NCBI GenBank assembly: GCA_958450365.1
Contig: CAUEEP010000743.1
Location: forward strand, 7,208,501 to 7,272,500
Reading direction: 5' to 3'
Length of the DNA stretch: 64,000 nt
DNA from: Mesorhabditis belari
Lineage: Eukaryota > Nematoda > Chromadorea > Rhabditida > Rhabditidae
Of the stretch, positions 56,289 through 64,000 are shown in pieces (positions within the stretch are counted from its first letter, which is position 1; each line of letters begins with the position of its first letter). The notes beneath the pieces were generated by a model that did no database searches, was not told the DNA's origin, and saw nothing but the letters and a program-made list of their open reading frames with translations. The position numbers were made by a program, and so were the translations under genes.

Positions 56289-59200
56289 TTAATAAACAGC
56301 CGAGCGTTGATGGGCATTGTTTTTCGATTTCTCGGAGATGTGCAATCCTTCAAAAGCCTCATAGTCGACGGGTGGCGTGTCGGGACGGGTCTAGATTTGA
56401 AATTTCTCGCTTTTAGATAAAACTTTTAGATGAAGCTTTTCAATATAGCTTTAAATATAGCTTTAAATATAGCTTTAAATATAGCTTTCAATATAGCCTT
56501 AAATATAGCTTTTAGATTTTCTACTTTGACTTCTGAATTTTTTGAATATTTCAACTCACCTCTCGAATCTCACTCTCGATCGTTTGCGACTCTCGTTCTC
56601 GTTCTGATCTCAACGTTCCCGAGAAAGCCTTAACAAATGTTTGCATTTAATTTCTAACAAACAAATAAACAAAACAAAAAACAAACATATCTAATTAGCA
56701 TTTTAAAAAAACTATGAAATCTACCTTTTCATTTAAATGCGGTCTTCGATAGATCCCAGCCTCATAAGCATCCCAAGCAGCAGCTGACGAAGTCTCGCCT
56801 CGTACCGATGCAGCTGATGAGCCTGGTCCCTACAAAAGATTTATTAGGTTGAAGAATATTAAACTTATTAAGTTGATAAGTTTTATTAGATTAGTTTAGT
56901 TTTATTAAATTGGTGAATAGTATTATAAAAAGATTTGACATGCTTTAGTGAAATTGGTTTCTTTTAAAAGAATTTTTGTTGTGTAAATGTGCACACCTTT
57001 CGAGGGGCTCCTCTACGTAGTGTATCCATGCTTTCGTAGTGCTGACGATATCCGTGTGGAGCATAGCTTGCCTAACAATTTCGTGATGAAAAGTTGCTTT
57101 CAATGTGCTTTTGTTTTCTTCACTATGTGCTGAATTGAGATCTTTAGAGAAACTTACTTCTGGGATCCCTGACATTTCACTAACATAAGCTGGTTCCTCG
57201 AAAGCTCGACCTCTAAAAAATCTTTTATTATTTGAAAGCTTGTTCCGTTTGTTCTTTACAAACCTAGGAATGGTTCCATACATGCTGTCAGCAGATGTGA
57301 TTATTGGACCGGTTCCAGCTTCAGCGATTGGGCTTTGTGGCCTGGATTGTTTGTTTGTTTGTTAATTGTTTCTGAAATGAACACCTGTATGAATGGAAAA
57401 AATGTGGTGGAGGAGGTGGGAAGAATGGATTTTGAAGGAATGGATGTGGGGGAAATCCTCGAAAAGGTGGTGGTGGAGGAAGACGGGCACCTGGTGGTGG
57501 TGGAGGCATTCCTAACAAATTTCTTTCAAATTTCTGTACAGTACTTTGAAATCAAAGTATCAAAGTACGTTTTCATAAGCACCTGGTGGTGGTGGAGGCA
57601 TTCCTAACAAATTTCTTTCAAATTTCTGTACAATACTTTGAAATCAAAGTATTTAGATGTTAAACGTTTTCATAAGCTTTAATAGAGCAAAATCTATTCT
57701 TGTCGTAGTATGTTACAGTTGAAAACCGACCGAATGGTGGCATGAAAGGCGGTGGATGTCTCAGATGAGGTGGTGGAGGTGGTGGCGGCTTCATTCCTAA
57801 TACAATTACTAACAATTTCAATAGATCTGATTATAATAATAGTAATAATATAATAATATATAACAGAATTTAACAATTGTATATCTTTTAATAAACCTGG
57901 CATCATGAATGGTGGAGGGAAAAATGGTGGCATAAACGGATGAGGAGGGAAACCGCGCATATGTGGTGGTGGTGGAGGCCCCATTCTTGCCATTGCCGGG
58001 GAAACAGGGCTAAAGATTTGTGTAGATTTGAATTTCGTTATTAATTAGATTAGATTTTGCTAGATTTGAGTAGCTATTAGTGGCAGCTTATCAATAATTC
58101 TTTCCGGTTCTTTTCATTTTGCTTTCATTTCCAAAACTCAAAGCCGATTCGATTTTCTTGAGACTTTTCTTGAGACAAAGAGTTAAAATAAACTTCGAAT
58201 AGATTCTACGACCCTGAAAACTCCGGAGCACAATTTTCTAACACTAAATCTTAGTTGAAAATTATCTATAGGCCAAAAGAAATCCCTGTGTAAATGACAA
58301 GATGTTCATTGTGCGGCCGTGTAATCGCTCTTCACCTGGCAAACGGCCTGGGCATGGGGTGGTTGCCCTTTGGAAATCGTAAAGGGAAGGGAGCGGGGAG
58401 CGACTTAGCCGGGCACTCCATTTTAACACGTTGACGACAATGGGGTTTTTGCACAAACAATCGCATGGGACAACGTTGTTTTTTTCGACAAAAAATGTCA
58501 CCTGACATCAGGTGACAATGTCCCAGGCGAACGAATATGTGTCAGACAGCATCAGGTGACAATGTCGTCAACGTGTTAAGCGTCCCTACCTGCAAACCCT
58601 TGGGAACAATTTGTCCCTCAAATTTAGCTGTATTTTTGCTTTGGGTTTTGAAGCTTTTGAAAAGACCCCGATTTGCGAAAAGAATCTTGTTTCTAAACAA
58701 ACCCATAGAGATCGGTTTCAGATCCAGCTCTTCGGTGTGCTCCATATGGTACAATTGCATGACGAGCGGCCGTACCTTAAAATTCTTGTAAATCTATTGT
58801 TATTTATAATTTACAAACTATAGCAAATTTTCGTGTTCATTTTTTCGACCTTGACACACCCTTATTGGCTCTTTATTCCTAGCCTTTTGCTGTTCATTCA
58901 TTACGTTCTTTCTTTGATAAGATCGCATATAGAGATTAATCAGAGTTCTCGAGATTTAGGCAAAATTTCTTTGAAGTAATATCTTCTGTTTTTGAAATGA
59001 GATGAAATCATAAGAACAAACCGCTTTCACTCGCTGCTTTCTTTGCCATTGGGGTACGACCTAAAGTGGAAGACATTGAGACTGAATCATAGTCTCCGTT
59101 TTGTTGTCGACGTTCCCATCCAGCTAATGTGGTTAATTTTCGACCTAAAAGCTAAATATTTATTGTAAAGCCACAGATCTACCATCAAGTTCTTCAGGAT

Positions 59201-60057
59201 CATCTAAATTTGGTGGTGATGGAGAACGAGGTGGTGGCTGAGGTGACGAAAGACCTCTTTCATCTTCCCCACCTTTGATTGCTTTCAATCCAGGAATCTT
59301 ATCATCTATCTAGAAAGGTTGAGTTAATATCCGGAAATTTAATTGCTGATTTTATGACTTCTTTATTAATAGCAATGCTGATTTTATTAATAGCAATGCT
59401 AAAGATTACCTTTAAATAGATAGAGTCAGCATATGCATGAAAACAACATCGAACGAGTGCATTGGCGGCACGATTGTTTGTGCAGATAAAACCATGGCAT
59501 TCGAGAACCTAAAACAATCTTGCTTTTAGACTTTTAAAACTTCAATACTTTGACTCCAGTAGTTCGGCGAAAAATCGCCGCAAAGATTGGAGGATGTGGG
59601 GAATCGGGCAAGTTGGCAAATGGTGAATCCAAAGGAAGAAATCTGAATTTTGATTAGAGAGAAAGATTTGGAAGATTGGGAAGATTTGGAAAATTTGGAA
59701 GACTCACTTCTCTCCTCCGCCTTCAATCGCATATCCAGTGACATTCACGTAGCGAACAGCGGCACAATAGTGAAGAGTGTTGATTGGGAAAAAGGCTGTT
59801 TCACTCTTTTGCTCTCCTTCAATATATTCGAGAAGGATTCCATTTGACCAAACAGATAACCTGAAATGGATATTTGAAATCGATATTGTTTTCCCTTTTT
59901 TCTCAAACCAGCTATCGATTCCCTTAGTGTCGGTGACTTCTTCAACGGGATATCGTTCACGAAGTGGTTGCTGAATTCCTTGTAAACCATCTTTAGTGAC
60001 TATAGGCACTGCTGATCCGATATACAGTACTCGACATCTACAAAGAGGCACAACCAT
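56289..60057 (-). CDS. PTB-domain proline-rich scaffold protein
   Basis: The start at 60057 is two bases after a CTTTTAG acceptor (likely trans-spliced). N-terminal exons 59909-60057, 59708-59860, 59549-59642 and 59410-59508 encode a PTB/PID-like domain: VLYIGSAVPIVTKDGLQGIQ, SVWSNGILLEYIEGE, FFPINTLHYCAAVRYVNVTG, then VLECHGFICTNNRAANALV. Exons 59183-59309 and 59022-59144 follow (PPPRSPSPP). C-terminal exons are strongly proline-rich with PPPPPHMRGFPPHPFMPPFF-type stretches (57897-58009, 57731-57796, 57583-57603, 57385-57511), then five exons to a stop at 56289 (end AHQRSAVY). Phase does not fit between 59022 and 58009, so one exon may be missing. PTB domains bind NPxY-type peptides or lipids, and polyproline suggests SH3, WW or EVH1 partners; both are inferences. 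Confidence 0.82.
57488..57677 (-). repeat. 92 bp tandem duplication containing a mini-exon
   Basis: 57488-57579 and 57580-57677 are nearly identical (TTCTTTCAAATTTCTGTACA, CACCTGGTGGTGGTGGAGGC). Each carries the acceptor and the start GMPPPPPG. In the upstream copy this is a 21-base exon (57583-57603) with its own GT donor; in the other copy it is the beginning of a larger exon. Confidence 0.8.
58421..58582. mobile_element. TTAA-flanked piggyBac-like MITE
   Basis: TTAACACGTTGACGACA at the left and TGTCGTCAACGTGTTAA at the right, enclosing about 160 bp with further inner symmetry (CACCTGACATCAGGTG). TTAA at both outer edges is the piggyBac target signature. It lies in an intron of the PTB gene. 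Confidence 0.75.
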
Positions 60058-62512
60058 CTCTAAAAGTGATTTTGCTTAGGGATTAGATTAGATTAGAGCT
60101 GTCAAGAATGAGGGAAAGAGAAGAGGAATCATCAATCAAACAAAACCAAAGTAATATAAGATTTAAATATTGATTGCAAGATTTTAAGAACGTTATGATC
60201 ACCATGAAAAAAGGCTGAAAAGGGAAAAGTTGGATAGGGGAGATGCCCCAAATATGAAATCACAAACGATGACGGAAAAAAAAAGGAATGATAGAGATAA
60301 GAGAGGTGAATGGAATCCGAGCCGGCGATTAGTATGTCAGGTCAGTGTCGTCTCTTACGATCTCTCATCCTCTTTCTTTTCTCTTTCCCTTTTCAGTTAA
60401 CCTATGCATTCCTATGCTTTATGAAATGATGGAGAAAATAAAACAGAAAAAAAACGTTCAAGTGGGTGAGAAATCCTCTTTTAGTTGACAGATTTTTGCT
60501 CTCGTTTCGATCGATGGCTTTTTTTTTTGTGAGCCGAGTAAAGTGAACGTATAGGGGAGATAGAGGAAAACAAAAATACAAGAGTCGCGACGGAGGGATG
60601 GGGTCAAAACCGGATTCCCGAGAATCTATTGCTCAAATCAATCGCTTGTTTTCTTCTTATATTTATCTATTTCAGGGTAACGATTGAGAAAATTAAGTTT
60701 AGTTGAAAAAAAGTTGAAAAAAGTTGAGATCAATGTCTTTGATCAATGTCAAGCAACAATGTGTTTCGAAAATCTTTAAAACTTTCAAGAAAATCGGCAA
60801 TGGCAATGGATTTGTTCAAAATGGTCAAACGATGAAGGAAAATCCGTAAATTCGAGAGAAACGAGTCGCACTTGGGCAACGGCTTTGTATTTGTGTATAA
60901 GTGAGGAGAGTGGCTAAGTGGTGGCACAGTCCTTCTCCTTTTCCCTCAAATTTTCTCATTCCAGAAAAGTGCTCACCAAAAAGACTAGTTTGAATGAAAA
61001 GGTAACTTTCAGAAACTTTCAGGGATGAGCGAAAAATGTTATTTTTCAGAAAAATAATTGGCCTTTCTAATGAAACAAACCGTAGTTTAATTGGTGTATT
61101 TGTTGATTTTAAACGGAAGTACGAAAAGGAATGAAAAAACTTTCTGAACAGCTTAAAATAACAATGTAAACAAAGGTTAGAACTATCAGAATCGCTTTTC
61201 ATTGAGTGGTTTAGAAAAGACGAAAATAAGACTAGAAAGTTCAGAAAAAATCTAAAAATCTAAAAATCTAAAAATCTGTCAAGATTATAAACAATCAAAA
61301 GATGTATGAAATGGTTTGGTGTTGTTGTGTGGGTGAAGGCTGCATGCGGCTCGTTGTGGCGCGTGTAGGGTGGATAGATCGACCTTGGCCGGAGGGGAAA
61401 AGAGAGTACAGGCAAAGTGGGGGGGAGAGCCCCGTCTTCTCCCGGTCTTGCTCTCACAAATGGACGGGAGGGAGCGAGAGATATCGCCGCCAGATAACAG
61501 TCACTATCTTCCTCTATACATATGGATTTGTCCGAGAACGAGAGTATAGAATCTTGAGATCAAGACGCCGAAAGGCTGATGCATCGGACAGACTAAACCC
61601 AAATTTTCAAAGCAGAAACAAATTGGCTAATTGATTTTTTGATCAATTAGTCGTGATCGCTGATTTTCATAGATGTCCAATCCGTGATCTTGCAGCAACA
61701 GTTGTGAGATCGAATCTAGACCAACTAGATAAAAAATAGCCAAAAAAAAACAAGCTATAAACAAATAATCTCAAACTAAAATCGTTATATTAAAGAAAAA
61801 TCTCAAAATTAATACTCAAAAAGTAAACAATCCTCAACAAAAAATCAAGCATCATTATTCATCATCACTAAAATGCAAAATTTCGGCTAAATCTATCGCT
61901 CATCAAGTCGCTTTCATCATCAACAACAGAGTTACTGTTTTGAGAATTAATCAAAGCCTTTTTGTGATCTAAAGCTAAAGCAGCTAAAGTGTTGTTTCCA
62001 TTTTTCACTGATTGATCACATTTTTCATTTTGTTTATAAACTCTCCTTTTGACTTTGAGAAACAACGATTGCTCATTATTTTCAGCCCAACCATTTCATT
62101 CAATTGCCTTTCCAACCATTTCATTCAATTGCCTTTTAGCTCAACCATTTCATTCAATTGCCTTTCACCCCAACCATTTCATTCAATTGCTTTTTCCGTA
62201 TCCGTATTCGTTCCGTATCTTGTTAAATATTTTATTCAAAAGTGATATTTTTTAAGAATCAAAAAATTATCTACTATTACTTGAATTTTTTTTTTTGAAT
62301 CATTTAAAAATTAACATTTGCACGAGAATCGGAATCGGTTAGAAGTTAGTCTCAAAAAGTTTGCCTTTATGTGAATATTTTCAAAGCTGAAAGCTTTTCA
62401 GTGTCTAAGAGTTTCAAAATGACTATACCCCTATAAATTTATTGGGGTATCATGACGATACCCCAATAAAATCAGGGAATTCTCTAGGGAGGGGTAGACA
62501 CTTATCTCGACT
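60058..62512. other. Right intergenic region
   Basis: No gene supported. 61029-61135 is a fragment of the mariner MITE seen at 35338. 61290-61560 is GC-richer with CT/GA tracts, possibly a promoter of a gene outside the window. 62085-62190 has four units of CAACCATTTCATTCAATTGC plus CTTT. 62450-62470 is a short palindrome (TACCCCAATAA / TTATTGGGGTA). Confidence 0.5.
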
Positions 62513-62725
62513 TTGACCCTAATTTTCTCTATGTTTTTATTGATAAGTCTACAAAACAAATTCTGTATTTCTTCCATCAAATTTCATGTAGATTCTAATA
62601 AAAGTGACCGTGAGTTGATTAAGTTGATCAAAACGATAGACGACACGGTTAAATCGTTGATTCAAAGAAAGAATGTAGAGATTCAAAAGCACCATTTACC
62701 CAAAGATCAACATCAAACTCTTTGA
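62513..62725 (+). CDS. Possible small secreted protein
   Basis: 70-codon ORF beginning with a hydrophobic stretch (FSMFLLISLQ) followed by a polar helix-like part (DRELIKLIKTIDDTVKSLIQ). Nothing confirms expression: no splice sites, no paralogue, no known motif. It may belong with the basic ORF that follows (to 62956, GKRGERGKR) as a peptide precursor, but I could not join them. Confidence 0.25.
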   Translation: MTLIFSMFLLISLQNKFCISSIKFHVDSNKSDRELIKLIKTIDDTVKSLIQRKNVEIQKHHLPKDQHQTL

Positions 62726-63087
62726 TCTGCAGAAAATCGAACAATCTGACTAATATTCTTGTCTTCTGTAAGCTTTTGGTACACTCATGATTCATTTTTT
62801 TGCATAAGTATAAAGCGGACTTCCAGGCTGAGCTTTTTGTCTCACAGCTTTATTTTTCTTTTTGGAATATTCGAAGATAAGAGAGGTAAGAGAGGTGAGA
62901 GGGGAAAAAGATCATCGACGATTCGACGAGCATCAAAATCTTTCGAAAAGAAATAAAATTATATAAGGATTGCAAAATCTAGCCGAATTTCGAATATCAA
63001 AAAAGAATAGCTGGAGTATAAAGAATAGCTAGAGATGGGTTTTCTGAATCCAGTTGGCTAGCTAGCCTATCGTACTCCTTCTCATAA

Positions 63088-63318
63088 ATGGACTCCAACA
63101 ACAACCCAATCCAGCTCATCAATGGCAACCCTATCGGTTTAGGACATCCGCTTGAGGTGTCAATCCCAACATGGGCCGCATCGATCGAGAGCGGTCAAAA
63201 TGGACCAAATATTCCTCGAATTGAAGTGATCTTGCCGACACGGGCCCAATTTAATAATCAATCAACCGACCAACAACCACAACAAGGACAAGGGTCGACA
63301 AGTGGCAACCGGTTATGA
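63088..63318 (+). CDS. Hypothetical 76-residue protein
   Basis: Intronless ORF starting MDSNNNPIQLINGNPIGLG with a Q/G/S-rich end. The codon choice is unlike the surrounding AT-rich spacer, and AATAAA at 63484-63489 may serve as a polyadenylation signal. No signal peptide, membrane segment or recognised domain. It could also be the last exon of a longer gene. Confidence 0.45.
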   Translation: MDSNNNPIQLINGNPIGLGHPLEVSIPTWAASIESGQNGPNIPRIEVILPTRAQFNNQSTDQQPQQGQGSTSGNRL

Positions 63319-63534
63319 CAGCAGATCTAAAAAAACTTTACGCTAAGCTTTTGCAGCTGCCTAACTTGCTTCTTCTTTTACTATCGTTGTCTGCTCTATA
63401 GAGCTTGTCATCGTACTCTGTTGTGTCTATTCGAGGCCTTATTTAGTTTTTGTTTACTACTGTGCCTTGTCTTGTAAGTGTTCGAATAAAGAGCTTTAAA
63501 GTCAACAGCACAATTTGCCCTCCCTTCCTCAATT

Positions 63535-64000
63535 CCCCCCATTCACCAATTAACCTATGTTTTGCTCTAAATAAAATTGTTGAATAACTGTTGAATTTCT
63601 CATCTTTTAAAGTCAATTTCGGTTCACTTGAAAGCAAATTCGAGGGTGAAAACGTGGTTTTTCGCAAAAATCTATAAAAATCTCTACGAAGAAATTGGCC
63701 GAATGAATTTCTCTGGAAATTTGACTATATACAAAACTTTTTGTGCTCTATCTTTTTTCTCTAGACACACAGATGGGTTTCCTTAGCTAAAGTGTCTAAA
63801 CCGCATCATCATCATCGAGCCGTCGCCTTTTTTTGACTACCTGACTTTACGCTCCCAAAAAATCTAGACATAAGACATTTTAAAACCGTTTTAGTGTTAT
63901 TTTTTCAGAAAAATAATTGGCCTTTCTAATGAAACAAACCATAGTTCAATTGATGCATTTGTTGGTTTTAAACGGAACTACGAAAAGGAATGAAAAGACT
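63535..64000. mobile_element. Mariner-type MITE fragment cut by the window end
   Basis: Shares AAAATAATTGGCCTTTCTAA, GTCAATTTCGGTTCACTT and the terminal GGAATGAAAAGACT with the elements at 35338-35858 and 61029-61135. The right end would lie just outside the window. Confidence 0.7.

Overview
This window is nematode nuclear DNA, most likely from a free-living rhabditid. It is AT-rich. Genes have many exons with mostly 40-100 bp introns ending in TTTCAG or TTTTAG. Several start codons sit 0-8 bases after a bare 3' splice site, as expected for spliced-leader trans-splicing. The gene content is typically nematode: two cuticle collagens, a bestrophin, a Spinster transporter, a Cys-loop channel subunit, a nematode-type SET-domain methyltransferase, a divergent TAK1-like kinase and Mig18/Fn1-like secreted modules. 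The species was not identified.

Layout from left to right: rabconnectin-3 beta/WDR7 on minus (1-3173, 3' end outside the window); a secreted cysteine-module protein on plus (4606-6683); a cuticle collagen on plus (7534-8714); two paralogous histidine-rich genes on opposite strands (8830-9400 minus, 11431-12196 plus) with a mariner remnant between them; an unrecognised minus gene (12731-13857); a kinase-like gene on minus (15727-18503); a SET gene on plus (20202-22300). Next is a large inverted repeat (22129-23235 / 25534-26757) with a dead mariner in its loop, then C-type-lectin remnants (28410-29852). These are followed by a Spinster-like transporter on plus (32638-37835), convergent with a bestrophin on minus (38209-43903), a Cys-loop channel subunit on plus (46211-50566), tRNA-Met on minus (51231-51303), a second cuticle collagen on plus (52592-54305), a PTB-like proline-rich scaffold on minus (56289-60057) and weak small ORFs to the right end.

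The genes do not form an operon or a single pathway. What stands out is the density of mobile DNA inside introns and between genes. There is a hAT-like MITE family with 8 bp target duplications, a palindromic MITE family with five copies, mariner and Tc1 remnants, a TTAA-flanked piggyBac-like MITE, tRNA-derived sequences in inverted pairs, and many minisatellites. Exon models for the two collagens, the Spinster, the bestrophin, the kinase, the Mig18-like gene and the histidine-rich genes were built by hand and keep phase throughout. WDR7, the channel C-terminus, the PTB gene and the 12.7-13.9 kb gene are less fully resolved.
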